The notes under the pieces are model-generated. The model was not told the DNA's origin and did no database searches. It saw nothing but the letters and a program-made list of their open reading frames with translations. DNA of 64,000 nt from NCBI RefSeq assembly GCF_003675855.1, contig NZ_RCIH01000004.1, positions 1 to 64,000 on the forward strand, in the 5' to 3' direction. A program made the position numbers and the translations under genes. Positions 33,750-45,106 of the stretch are shown here, piece after piece; position 1 is the first letter of the stretch; each line of letters starts with the position of its first letter. This stretch comes from Halostella salina (GTDB taxonomy: Archaea; Halobacteriota; Halobacteria; Halobacteriales; Natronoarchaeaceae).

Positions 33750-35164
33750 CGAGCGTTCGCGTCCGCGGCATCTACACCACCGCGCTGACCGAGCGCCTCC
33801 GCGGCGAGTACGACGTGGTGCAGGCGTCGCCGCCGATCCGCCGCCGCTTCGACGCCGCGTTCGAGGTGGCCCCGGCCGACGTTCGGATCGACACCACCGA
33901 CGACAGGCAGGGCGTGTCGGTCTCCGGCGCGCCCGACGCGGTCGACGCCGTCGCCGAGAACCTGGGCGCGGTCGGCCGCGACGCGTTCGCCTGGGACGAC
34001 ACCGCGGCGCTCGGTGCCGTGTTCGACGGCCGCGTCACCGAGACGCTGGGCAGCGGCGCGGTCGTCTCGCTCGACGGCGACCGGGAGGGGTTTCTCCCCT
34101 TCCGCGCCGTCGACGGCTACGTCGACGACGGCGACCACGTCCGGGTGCAGGTCCGTGAGCCAGCGCCGCCGTGGGGCGACGACCGGCCGCTGCTGGGCGA
34201 CGCGATGCGCGTTCCGGGCGGGCTCGTGACGCTCGCGCGGGACCGGGACGGCGTCTCGGCCGACGCCGCCGGCGAGCGCGCGACCGAACTCGTCCGGACG
34301 ACCGAACTGCTGTCCGCCGAGCCGCCGGACGGCTGGGGCGTCCGCTGGGAGCGGGCGGCCGCGGACGCCGACATGGACGCGCTGGGCGACGCGCTCGACG
34401 CCGCCGCGGACCGCGCCGACGCGCTGGCCGGGGACCTCGCCGACGCGCCGTCGCCCGGCGAGCAAGCGCCCGCGCTCGTCGCCGCGCCGTCCGCGACGCG
34501 GTGGGTGTGGTTCGGCCGCGAGTGCCGGTTCGAACTGGACGATGCCCGCCGGGCCGTCGAGACGACGATGCCGGGCCACCACCGGACGAAGGCCGCCCAC
34601 CGCGCCGCCAGCTCCGCGGTCGACTTCGTCGAGAGCGTCGTCGACGCCGACGACCTTGCGAACCGCGAGTTCCCGTTCGACGCCGTCGCCGAGCAGTACG
34701 GGCCGGCGGCGGGCGACGATCTGGCCATCGTCCACGGCAAACCCGACGGCCGCTGCTACACCCTCGGCGAGGGCGAGGTAACGGACTTCGACCCGGACGG
34801 GAAGCTGACTGTCAAACGGACGATCCGCGGCAGCGGCACGTACGACGCGCTCGGCACGGAACGCGAGCGCGGCGACGCCGCCATCACGAAGATCACCGAG
34901 GGCCGCTGGTGGTACCCGACCGTCTACCGCGGCGAGGACGGCGAGCGGAAAGGAACCTACGTCAACGTCTGCACGCCGGTCGAGGTGTTCCCCGACGGCG
35001 TCCGCTACGTCGACCTGCACGTCGACGTGATCAAACGTCCCGACGGCGAGGTGACGGTGGTCGACGAGGACGAACTCGACGCCGCGGTCGCGGCCGGGAA
35101 CGTCTCCGAGGCGCTGGCTGAGAAGGCGAGAAGCGTCGCGAAGGCGGTCGAGAGCGCGCTATAG
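33746..35164 (+). CDS. Probable ribonuclease FAU-1 (RNase E/G-like with DUF402 domain)
   Basis: This 472-residue protein has an N-terminal domain, an S1-like OB region (about 85-130; GAVFDGRVTETLGSGAVVSL) and C-terminal DUF402 domain (GTYDALGTERERGDAAITKI, GRWWYPTVYR, YVNVCTPVEVFPDGVRYVDL). Pyrococcus FAU-1 binds AU-rich RNA and processes pre-5S rRNA. Coupled to the preceding gene by ATGA. It ends in the shared CTATAG with nifU-like gene, which converges. Confidence 0.88.
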   Translation: MTSVRVRGIYTTALTERLRGEYDVVQASPPIRRRFDAAFEVAPADVRIDTTDDRQGVSVSGAPDAVDAVAENLGAVGRDAFAWDDTAALGAVFDGRVTETLGSGAVVSLDGDREGFLPFRAVDGYVDDGDHVRVQVREPAPPWGDDRPLLGDAMRVPGGLVTLARDRDGVSADAAGERATELVRTTELLSAEPPDGWGVRWERAAADADMDALGDALDAAADRADALAGDLADAPSPGEQAPALVAAPSATRWVWFGRECRFELDDARRAVETTMPGHHRTKAAHRAASSAVDFVESVVDADDLANREFPFDAVAEQYGPAAGDDLAIVHGKPDGRCYTLGEGEVTDFDPDGKLTVKRTIRGSGTYDALGTERERGDAAITKITEGRWWYPTVYRGEDGERKGTYVNVCTPVEVFPDGVRYVDLHVDVIKRPDGEVTVVDEDELDAAVAAGNVSEALAEKARSVAKAVESAL

Positions 35165-35536
35165 GTGGTCCTTGCCGGGGTTGGACGACCCCCAGTCGCC
35201 GCGCCCGCCTTCGGTCCGGTCGACGCCCATGATGCTCTCGGCCTGGTCGACGCCGAGGGTCTCGCCGGATTCGGGCACCCGCACCGTCACGTCCTCGACC
35301 TCCGGCCACTTGAGCAGGTCCGCCTCGATGTTGCCCGAGGTCACCTCGCTCACGTCACAGCCCGAACAGCCGCCGCCGAGTTCGACGACCACCTCGCCGG
35401 TCTCGGGGTCGGCCTTCCGGACGGAGCTCGTCCCGCCGTGCATCTGAATGATCGGCATCTGCTGGACGAGCCACGTCTCGATCCGCTCCGCGAGGGGTTC
35501 CTCGGAGTCGGGGTCTTCGGGTGAGCCGATGGTCAT
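35159..35536 (-). CDS. NifU-domain iron-sulfur scaffold protein
   Basis: This 125-residue protein matches the C-terminal NifU domain: RIETWLVQQMPIIQMHGG, then VVELGGGCSGCDVSEVTSGN with the C-x2-C that binds an Fe-S cluster, and PEVEDVTVRVPE. It probably hands clusters to apo-proteins. Its last codons share a six-base palindrome (35159-35164) with the converging FAU-1 gene: both end Leu (CTA)-stop (TAG). Confidence 0.9.
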   Translation of the reverse strand: MTIGSPEDPDSEEPLAERIETWLVQQMPIIQMHGGTSSVRKADPETGEVVVELGGGCSGCDVSEVTSGNIEADLLKWPEVEDVTVRVPESGETLGVDQAESIMGVDRTEGGRGDWGSSNPGKDHL

Positions 35537-35646
35537 TGCTCGCGAGTACGTACTCCAGGTACGGGAAGGTTTGGATCCCGGTGGGCGGATTTCGGGAACG
35601 ATCGTGAGGGTTCGGGCCTGACGCGGCCGGTTACGGGGCCGGCGGG

Positions 35647-37197
35647 TCAGTCCCGGCGGAGACGACGCAGGCCGAGGCCGAGGCCGGCGAGCGCCGCACC
35701 GACGCCGAAGCCGGGCATACCCCCGCCGTCGCTGTCGTCGCTGCTGTTGTCGCTGCCGCCGTCGCCGCTTCCGTCATCGCTGCCGCCGCTCCCGTCGCCG
35801 TCAGCGGTGGTACCGTCGTCCATCGCGGTGGTCGTCTCGTCCATCCCCGTCGTCGTGGTGCCGTCGTCCATCGCGGTGGTCGTAGTCGTCGTGGTCGACT
35901 CGGACCCGGATCCGGACCCGTCCTCCATCAGCGACGGCGGGTCGGACTGTTCGCCGGCCTCGTCGGGGAAGGTAAACACCGCGGCGACATCCGTGTTCTC
36001 CAGCCCCGTCCCGAGGCTGGTCGCGGCGAAGAACTCGCCCTCGACGCCCGCCTGGGCCGTCCAGAAGCTCGTCTCGTCGGGCATGCGCCACCACGACAGC
36101 TGTTCCGGGTTCGCGGGGTCGCTCACGTCGAACAGCTTGACGCCGCCGTTGTACCACGACGTGTACAGCCGGTCACCGACCCAGTCGAAGTTGTGGGAGG
36201 TGGTCCACGTGCCGCCCTGGTAGGCGTTGTTCCCGGACTCCTCGGGTTCGATCGTCGACACCTTCTCGGGCGACTCGGGGTCGGAGATGTCCCAGAAGTC
36301 GATCCCGCTGGGACCGCCCGAGCCGTTGTTGTTGATGTCCCAGGTCTCGGCACCGACGGCGACCATGGTGCCGTCGGCGTTGGGCTGGACGTAGTGGGAG
36401 TTCCCCAGCGGCTCGAATCCGGCGAGCTGGGAGCCGCCGCCCTGCAGATCCGACAGGCTGTAATCGCCGAAGTGGGTGATGTATTCGGGGTTGGTCGGGT
36501 CGCTCACGTCGAGCACCCAGGTCCCCGAGTCCCAGTGTGCGAGGTACGCCCGGTCGTCCTGCACGTAGATGTCGTGGAGCGACCGCCGGCCGGCCGGCAC
36601 CTCTGCCCACGCCGAGTCGTATTCGAGCTGCGACCAGCGTGCGATCTCCTCCTGGGACTCGATGTCGACGACGACCATCGGGTACGCGCCCTCGTCGTAG
36701 GCGGTCAGGTACGCGTGACTCCCGTGGAGGAAGGAGTTGTGGATCGGGAACTCAGTCGGGTAGAACTCCTCGATGGACGCGTCCGTCGGCGAGCTGATGT
36801 CGACGGTGAAGAAGCCGGAGACCTGGCCGCTGTTGGCCGGCCCGACGACGATCATGTGGTCGCCGTCCTGCTTCACGTCGTAGATCTGTCCGAGCGGGCC
36901 GTTCTCGCTGTCGGGCTGTAGCCCGCGCTCCTCGATGAGCAGTTCCGGGGACGCCGGGTTCGAGAGGTCGAACACCGCGAAGCCGTCGGTGAGCGCGACG
37001 TAGGCAGTCGTGCCGTCGTCGCCCATCACCAGTTCCTTCGCGTTGGGGATGTCGTACCGGCCGATCGGTTCGTAGCCGTCTTCCTGGGTCGCGGTGCTGC
37101 CCGACGCCGCCGCGGGAACAGCCGCCGCGAGTCCGGCCGCACCCGTCGCCTTCAGCACGCTCCGCCGGAGGACACTCCGCTCGTCTGGGGACTCCAT
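35647..37197 (-). CDS. Secreted LVIVD-repeat beta-propeller protein with PGF-CTERM anchor
   Basis: This 516-residue protein has a Tat-like signal (SVLRRSVLKATGAAGLAAAV) at the N-terminus. Residues 45-425 hold repeats of the form ...YVAL.DGFAVFDLSNPASPE, LDVSDPTNPEYI and KLFDVSDPANPEQL (LVIVD). A Ser/Thr/Asp/Gly-rich linker with AMDDGTTT repeats, perhaps O-glycosylated, leads to the PGFGVGAALAGLG helix and RRLRRD, a PGF-CTERM substrate of archaeosortase. Ligand unknown; surface display is predicted. AAs include no catalytic site I recognise. Confidence 0.87.
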   Translation of the reverse strand: MESPDERSVLRRSVLKATGAAGLAAAVPAAASGSTATQEDGYEPIGRYDIPNAKELVMGDDGTTAYVALTDGFAVFDLSNPASPELLIEERGLQPDSENGPLGQIYDVKQDGDHMIVVGPANSGQVSGFFTVDISSPTDASIEEFYPTEFPIHNSFLHGSHAYLTAYDEGAYPMVVVDIESQEEIARWSQLEYDSAWAEVPAGRRSLHDIYVQDDRAYLAHWDSGTWVLDVSDPTNPEYITHFGDYSLSDLQGGGSQLAGFEPLGNSHYVQPNADGTMVAVGAETWDINNNGSGGPSGIDFWDISDPESPEKVSTIEPEESGNNAYQGGTWTTSHNFDWVGDRLYTSWYNGGVKLFDVSDPANPEQLSWWRMPDETSFWTAQAGVEGEFFAATSLGTGLENTDVAAVFTFPDEAGEQSDPPSLMEDGSGSGSESTTTTTTTAMDDGTTTTGMDETTTAMDDGTTADGDGSGGSDDGSGDGGSDNSSDDSDGGGMPGFGVGAALAGLGLGLRRLRRD

Positions 37198-37292
37198 ACC
37201 CCCACATGTGGCCGACCTGTAATAAAACTGTGTTGTACGAACCTCGAAAACGGGACTATCGCGTTGCCGTGCGGCGGTCATTAGTCTCCTGT

Positions 37293-37405
37293 GCTGGCAC
37301 TGGCGCGGTCCCTCAGCGCCGCATTCGGGACCGGTCACCGGTTCCTAACGCTGGCACTGGCGCGGAGCCTCAGCGACGCATTCGGCTCCGATCGCCAGTA
37401 CCAGC
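37293..37405. repeat. Two 36-base direct repeats with an inverted partial copy
   Basis: 37293-37328 and 37350-37385 share GCTGGCACTGGCGCGG, CCTCAGCG and CGCATTCGG in order with three mismatches, 57 bases apart. CGCCAGTACCAGC at 37393-37405 is the inverse (12 of 13) of the start of copy two, so it can pair with 37350-37362. The second copy overlaps the 3' end of glucokinase. Not CRISPR: only two copies, no spacer regularity. Possible terminator. Confidence 0.65.
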
Positions 37406-38344
37406 GGTCATCGCGCTTGCGACCGCCCCCCGAACCACCACGTCGTCGCCAAGCGTCGTCAGCGACACGTCCGGCAGGTTGGTAAACACCATGTCGTCCA
37501 GCCGTTCGCGGATCGGGTCGAGGACGAGTTCCTCGTTGTTGAGCGCGACGGCTCCGCCGACGTAGATGACCAGCGGGGCGTACGCGTGGATGATGTTGGC
37601 GACGCCCATGGCGTTCCAGTGGGCGACCTGGTCGATGACGTGGTCCGCGAACGTGTCCTCGCCGGCGTGGGCGAACACGTCCGCCGCCGAGAACTCGGGG
37701 TCGTCGATCGGCAGGGCGGTGTCGACCGGATCCTCGTCGTGGAGGAACCGGGCGTACCGCGGGATGTTGTTGCCCGAGCAGTACGCCTCCCAGTGGCCGT
37801 CCTTGCCACAGCCGCAGGTGAGATGGCCCTGCGGGTCGACGACCATGTGGCCGACCTCGCCGGCGTTGCCGTCCCAGCCCGAGAGGACGTTGCCGTCGAC
37901 GGTGACGCCCGCGCCGATGCCGCTGGAGATGGTGAGGTAGGCCATGTCGTCGGGGTTGCGGTCGCTGTGGAACCGCTCGCCGATGACGCCCGCGATGGTG
38001 TCGTTGTGGAGGTACACCTCGTCGTCGTCGATCAGCTTTCCGACCGGCCCCGTCAGCGGGATCGTGTCGATGGTGTCCGGCAGGTTCGCCGGGTTCTCGA
38101 CGGTCCCTTCGGCCAGGTCGAGCGGCCCGATCGAGCCGATCCCCGCCGCACGGATGCTCGTCGGGTCGACGGCGGCCTCCTCGCAGGCCGTCCGCAGGGC
38201 GGAGAGGACGGCCTCGGTGACCGCGATGCCCGTCGGCCCCTGTGGGGTGTTCTGCCGGTGCGCGCCGATGATCGTCCCCTCGTCGTCGGCGACGACCGCC
38301 CGGACGTTCGTCGCGCCGAGGTCGACGCCCGCGTAGTTACCCAT
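37370..38344 (-). CDS. ROK family glucokinase
   Basis: This 324-residue protein has ATP-phosphate loop VDLGATNVRAVVAD, sugar-binding region NDTIAGVIGERF, TISSGIGAGVTVDGNVLSG, EVGHMVVDP and the ROK zinc motif CGCGKDGHWEAYCSGN, with IIHAYAPLVIYVGGAVALN near the end. It phosphorylates glucose with ATP, feeding haloarchaeal glucose use. The last residues fall in the 37350-37385 repeat, which may have altered the C-terminus. Confidence 0.92.
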   Translation of the reverse strand: MGNYAGVDLGATNVRAVVADDEGTIIGAHRQNTPQGPTGIAVTEAVLSALRTACEEAAVDPTSIRAAGIGSIGPLDLAEGTVENPANLPDTIDTIPLTGPVGKLIDDDEVYLHNDTIAGVIGERFHSDRNPDDMAYLTISSGIGAGVTVDGNVLSGWDGNAGEVGHMVVDPQGHLTCGCGKDGHWEAYCSGNNIPRYARFLHDEDPVDTALPIDDPEFSAADVFAHAGEDTFADHVIDQVAHWNAMGVANIIHAYAPLVIYVGGAVALNNEELVLDPIRERLDDMVFTNLPDVSLTTLGDDVVVRGAVASAMTAGTGDRSRMRR

Positions 38345-38402
38345 TCTGGTAGGGAAGGGAACGCGCCGCCACTTAATTAGACCGTTCGGCGTCGCGGCGG
38401 TC

Positions 38403-39113
38403 CTACCCGAACGAGAACTGGACGCCGTCGTCGTCGCCGTCGCCGCCGGACGGGAGCTGCGGGACGAGCCACGAGAGGAACGCGTCCTGACTGCGCGACT
38501 GCAGCCAGACGGTGCCCTGACCTTCGAACTCGCAGACCAGCCCCTCGCCGCTGAACAGCGTCGACTTCAGCCCGCCGACCTTCCGGACGTCGAAGGAGAC
38601 CTGGTCCTCGAACGCGACGATGTGGCCGGTGTCGACGACGTACCGCTCGCCGGGGTCCAGCGTGACGGGTTCGACCGCGCCGTAGCTCGACAGGAACGCA
38701 TCGCCGGTCCCCGTCAGCCGCAGGAGGAACAGTCCCTCGCCGCCGAAAAAGGTCTTTCCGCCGCCGAACTCGGTGTCGAGGTCGATATCCCTGTCGGCTG
38801 CGAGATACGACCCCGACTGGACGTACAGCGTCTCGGACTGCAGCTCCTGGTGGACCACGTCGCCGGGAAGCGGCGGGGCCAGCGTGACGTTCCCGGGGTC
38901 GGTCGCCTCGAACGTGTTCCGGAAGAAGGATTCGCCGCCGAACACCGAGCGCTTGACCGAACTGAGGAGCCCGCTGTCTCCCCTGTCGGTCGTGATATCG
39001 ATCCCGTCTGAGTGGGACACCATCGCACCCGCCTCCGCGGTGATCGACTCGCCGCGGTTCAGCGATACGTCGAGGAGGGCAAAGGACGGCCGGTGGCGCA
39101 CTTCGTGCTCCAT
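38403..39113 (-). CDS. AIM24/TIGR00266 family protein
   Basis: This 236-residue beta-helix-type protein reads PSFALLDVSLNRGESITAEA, GAMVSHSDGIDI, GGESFFRNTF, FGGEGLFLLRLTGTGDAFLS and VDTGHIVAFEDQVSF, the TIGR00266/DUF124 pattern. Mitochondrial AIM24 and TRAP-like members have unclear roles. It sits upstream of glucokinase on the same strand with 58 bases between. Confidence 0.85.
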   Translation of the reverse strand: MEHEVRHRPSFALLDVSLNRGESITAEAGAMVSHSDGIDITTDRGDSGLLSSVKRSVFGGESFFRNTFEATDPGNVTLAPPLPGDVVHQELQSETLYVQSGSYLAADRDIDLDTEFGGGKTFFGGEGLFLLRLTGTGDAFLSSYGAVEPVTLDPGERYVVDTGHIVAFEDQVSFDVRKVGGLKSTLFSGEGLVCEFEGQGTVWLQSRSQDAFLSWLVPQLPSGGDGDDDGVQFSFG

Positions 39114-39204
39114 ATGTGACCATCCGTGTCGACCGGCTTAAACGTCCGGGCGAGGCTGGACGCCCGCCCCGACAGCTATCAGGTATAATACCGTATCACA
39201 CTGT

Positions 39205-39603
39205 ATGGACGACGAGATCCCCACCACCGACCGGGTCAGCGATTCGGAAGCGGCGGCCGCCCACGAGGTCGAACTCGCGCTGGAGTGGCTGCAGCGCGCA
39301 CGGGGCCGCTTCGTCGAGTTCCATCACGCGACCGGGCACGCGCTGGACCACCTGCACGACGCCGAGGCGGCGCTCCGGGACTGCGGGTACGACGACCTGG
39401 CCGACGAGATCCGCGACGAGCATCTCCCCCGTGGCGTGTTCGAGGACCGCTGGACGTACGACCTGCTGGAGGAGTACGAGGAGGCGTTCCTCGCGCCGTA
39501 CGAGGAGTTCGAGGAACGCGCTCGCGAGGAACTCGCCGACGGCGTCCGGCACGTCCGCGAGCGCCGGCAGGAAGCCGAGTGGAAGGAGCGTGCCGACCGG
39601 TAG
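39205..39603 (+). CDS. Conserved helical haloarchaeal protein
   Basis: This 132-residue protein is nearly all helix and very charged: HEVELALEWLQRARGRFVEF, HHATGHALDHLHDAEAALRD, GYDDLADEIRDEHLPRGVF and a long C-terminal coiled coil (EEFEERAREELADGVRH). GHALDHLHDA and HLPRGVFEDRW look conserved. A TATA-like TATAATACC is at about 39184-39192. No function assigned. Confidence 0.68.
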   Translation: MDDEIPTTDRVSDSEAAAAHEVELALEWLQRARGRFVEFHHATGHALDHLHDAEAALRDCGYDDLADEIRDEHLPRGVFEDRWTYDLLEEYEEAFLAPYEEFEERAREELADGVRHVRERRQEAEWKERADR

Positions 39604-39611
39604 CCGCTAGC

Positions 39612-40061
39612 TCACTCGTCCCGGACGAACGTCACCGGGCAGGGCGAGGAGAGCATCACTTCCTGTGCGACGCTCCCGAACACGGCCTTGCCCGTCGGCG
39701 AGCGCTGGCGGCCGCCGACGACCACGCGGTCCGCGCTCACGTCCTTCGCGAGGTTCACGATGGTCTCGCCGTGTTCGCCGACGGCACCGCGGGTCTCGTA
39801 CTTGACCCCCGCCGCGTCCAGCAGCGACGCGATCTCCCGGATGGTCGCGTGGCGCTCCGCAACTTCGTCCGGCGACACCTCGCCGTCGGGGTCGAAGTCG
39901 AGTCGGTCAAGCACCGTGTCGTACTCGTCGTCGGTGAACACGTGTGCGAGGACGACGGTCGCGCCCGTCGGCCCGGCCACTTCCGCGACCGCGTCGGCGA
40001 GTCGTTCGGCCCGCTTCTCGTCCTTCGCGCCGACCGCAAGGAGAATCGTGTCGAGTGTCAT
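39612..40061 (-). CDS. Universal stress protein (UspA family)
   Basis: This 149-residue protein begins MTLDTILLAVGAKDEKRAER, then TGATVVLAHVFTDDEYD and the nucleotide-binding signature DRVVVGGRQRSPTGKAVFGSVAQEVM, with PCPVTFV at the end. The G-x2-G-x9-G(S) loop is intact, so ATP binding is plausible. It converges on the 39205 gene with 8 bases between stops. Role: stress-related, unknown in detail. Confidence 0.92.
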   Translation of the reverse strand: MTLDTILLAVGAKDEKRAERLADAVAEVAGPTGATVVLAHVFTDDEYDTVLDRLDFDPDGEVSPDEVAERHATIREIASLLDAAGVKYETRGAVGEHGETIVNLAKDVSADRVVVGGRQRSPTGKAVFGSVAQEVMLSSPCPVTFVRDE

Positions 40062-40185
40062 ATCCGCCGGGTACACAGCGCCGCGACAAAAGCCTACGGG
40101 GGAGCGCAAACGTTGGCGGCGATGGTTTGGCCGTGTGTCGAGTGCTGGCGACTGCGCAGTTCGGGGCGACGGGCACGTCCGCCAA

Positions 40186-40761
40186 TCAGTGGTCCTGTAT
40201 CGAGTCTATGACCATCGCCGCGGCGACGATCGGTTCCTTCGGCACGTCGCTCGTGTCGTCGATGACGATCTCGTAGGTGTCCCGGAGCGACAGTTGCCCG
40301 TCGATGTTGCCGACGTGGTCGCCGTTCCGGTCGGTGATCTCGTACTTGTGCGGGATGATCTCGCCGAACGGGAGGAGGTTCCGGGCGAGCGTCGTCATCG
40401 CGCCCCGGGAGGTTATCTTCGCCAGGCTCTCCTCCGTGTCGGCGTCCCGGATCGTCCAGGTGTCCTGGAAGATCGAGTAGTCGTTGTCGAGGACGACGAG
40501 GTCCTCGCCGGTTCGCGAGTCGGTGAGGACGTAGTTGCCGGCCACGTCGATGATGCCGCCGGCTTTCACCGTGAACACGTCCTCGCCGTCGGCGTCGACG
40601 AACGGGAACTCCTCTTTCATCTTGAACATCTTCTGCTTGCCGCGGAGGACGACGTTCCCGGCGGCGTCGGTCGCCTTGTACTTGTTCCGGACCAGCGACT
40701 GGTCGACGGTGTAGCGGTCGTCCGTGAGGTCGATCCCGGAGATGTCGTAGTCGTCGCGCAT
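40186..40761 (-). CDS. LURP1-like (LOR/Tubby-like) domain protein
   Basis: This 191-residue beta-barrel protein has repeated antiparallel strands: YTVDQSLVRNKYKATDAAGN, VVLRGKQKMFKMKEEFPF, VFTVKAGGIIDVAGNYVLTD, FQDTWTIRDADTEESLAKI and HKYEITDRNGDHVGNIDGQ. The pattern is the LURP-one-related / phospholipid-scramblase-like fold. Function unknown. Start at MRDDYDISGID; divergent from uvrA. Confidence 0.8.
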   Translation of the reverse strand: MRDDYDISGIDLTDDRYTVDQSLVRNKYKATDAAGNVVLRGKQKMFKMKEEFPFVDADGEDVFTVKAGGIIDVAGNYVLTDSRTGEDLVVLDNDYSIFQDTWTIRDADTEESLAKITSRGAMTTLARNLLPFGEIIPHKYEITDRNGDHVGNIDGQLSLRDTYEIVIDDTSDVPKEPIVAAAMVIDSIQDH

Positions 40762-40916
40762 GTCCGGAGGGTCTCGTCGGGGATTGATAAACGCCGGCGG
40801 ACCGTCTCCGAGCGCGAAACAGCGCTCCGGCGACGAGCACCCGCCGAACGGCAACCGCCGGTCCGGCGCTCCGGAACCGACAGCGTTTCACGCCCCTGGT
40901 CCCTGGCAACGCGTAG

Positions 40917-43868
<2,952 letters not shown>

Positions 43869-43875
43869 ACGGTGT

Positions 43876-43898
43876 CCGCGCGAGCGGAGCGAGCGCGG
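43876..43898 (+). repeat. GA-type hairpin after uvrA
   Basis: CCGCGC, GA, GC, GGA, GC, GA, GCGCGG, eight bases after the uvrA stop; possibly the transcript's 3' end structure. Confidence 0.5.
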
Positions 43899-44026
43899 GC
43901 TCGTCGGACCGTGTCCGACGGTGCCGAGTGGGTCGGTGGACCCCGAGGGACCGCAGTCTCGTCCGGACAGGCGACGACTGAACAGGAACTTTCAGCTCCC
44001 TTTCAGGAATGCGCTTCAGGATAGCT

Positions 44027-44033
44027 CTTTATC
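44027..44033 (+). promoter_or_regulatory. TATA box of the BNR-repeat gene
   Basis: CTTTATC is centred about 26 bases before the ATG at 44056. This decides the start against earlier in-frame codons. Confidence 0.6.
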
Positions 44034-44055
44034 CGGATGGGACATAGCCACGCTC

Positions 44056-45048
44056 ATGCCAACCGTCTACGCCGCGATGCGGGACGCGCTCGTGATCGCC
44101 ACCCGCGAGGGCGGGGAATGGACCGACAGCCGGCGGCTCGACGGCCGCGACCTGGAGTGTGTCGCCGCGTCGCCCGCGGGCCCCGACCGGGCGTTCGTCG
44201 GGACGTTCCGCTCCGGTCTCCAGCGGACGAGCGACGGCGGCGAGACGTTCGAGCGCGTCGGCGCGGACGCCATCGACCAGGACGCCGTCCTGTCGGTGGC
44301 CGTCTCCCCGCACGACCCCGACGTGGTGTACGCCGGGACGGAGCCGTCGCGGATCTACCGCTCGACGGACGGCGGCGACTCGTGGACCCACCTCGACGGG
44401 CTGGTCGACCTCCCGTCGGCCGACGAGTGGTCGTTCCCGCCGCGGCCGGACACGCACCACGTCAGGTGGATCGAGCCGGACCCGCACGACGCCGACCGGC
44501 TGTACGTCGGCATCGAGGCGGGCGCGCTCGTGCTGACCGAGGATGGGGGTGAGACCTGGCACGAACGCCCGGCCGGGTCGCGCCGCGACAACCACACGCT
44601 GGCGACCCACCCCGACGCGCCGGACCGCGCCTGGAGCGCGGCGGGCGACGGCTACGCGGAGACGACCGACGGCGGCGAGACGTGGGACCACCCGCAGGAC
44701 GGCCTCGACCACCGCTACTGCTGGTCGCTCGCCCTGGACCCGGCAGATCCGGGGACGGTGCTCATGTCCGCCGCGAGCGGTGCGTACTCGGCCCACACCG
44801 CCTCGCGGGCCGAGTCGTACCTCTACCGGAAGCGCGGCGACGAGTGGGAACGGCTGACCGACTTCCCGGCCGGCGACGGCGTCGTCCGCGCGGTGCTGGC
44901 GTCGGGCACCGAGGCCGGCGAGTGCTTCGCGGCGACGAACCGCGGGCTGTACCGGACGCCGGACGCCGGCGATAGCTGGGACCGGCTCCCGCCGTCGTGG
45001 GAGCGGTTCGCCGACGACACCTGTCGCGGACTGGCCGTCGTCGCCTGA
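44056..45048 (+). CDS. BNR/sialidase-like beta-propeller protein
   Basis: This 330-residue cytoplasmic (no signal) protein has at least four Asp-box repeats S/T-x-D-G-G-x-T/S-W/F: RTSDGGETFERV, RSTDGGDSWTHL, LTEDGGETWHER, ETTDGGETWDHP, and a last RTPDAGDSWDRL. Such repeats form six- or seven-bladed propellers (sialidase, sortilin/Vps10, photosystem II Ycf48-like). The catalytic Arg triad of sialidases is not evident, so an enzyme role is unsure. Confidence 0.85.
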   Translation: MPTVYAAMRDALVIATREGGEWTDSRRLDGRDLECVAASPAGPDRAFVGTFRSGLQRTSDGGETFERVGADAIDQDAVLSVAVSPHDPDVVYAGTEPSRIYRSTDGGDSWTHLDGLVDLPSADEWSFPPRPDTHHVRWIEPDPHDADRLYVGIEAGALVLTEDGGETWHERPAGSRRDNHTLATHPDAPDRAWSAAGDGYAETTDGGETWDHPQDGLDHRYCWSLALDPADPGTVLMSAASGAYSAHTASRAESYLYRKRGDEWERLTDFPAGDGVVRAVLASGTEAGECFAATNRGLYRTPDAGDSWDRLPPSWERFADDTCRGLAVVA

Positions 45049-45106
45049 CGGGGCCGTGGCAGTTCGGACCGGGAAGGATTTAGCCTCCGCCGTTCACGTC
45101 CCGGAC

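Noticed and set aside
37293-37385. Direct repeats resembling a mini CRISPR
   Set aside because: Only two copies, only 21 bases between them, no cas genes, and one copy overlaps a coding end.
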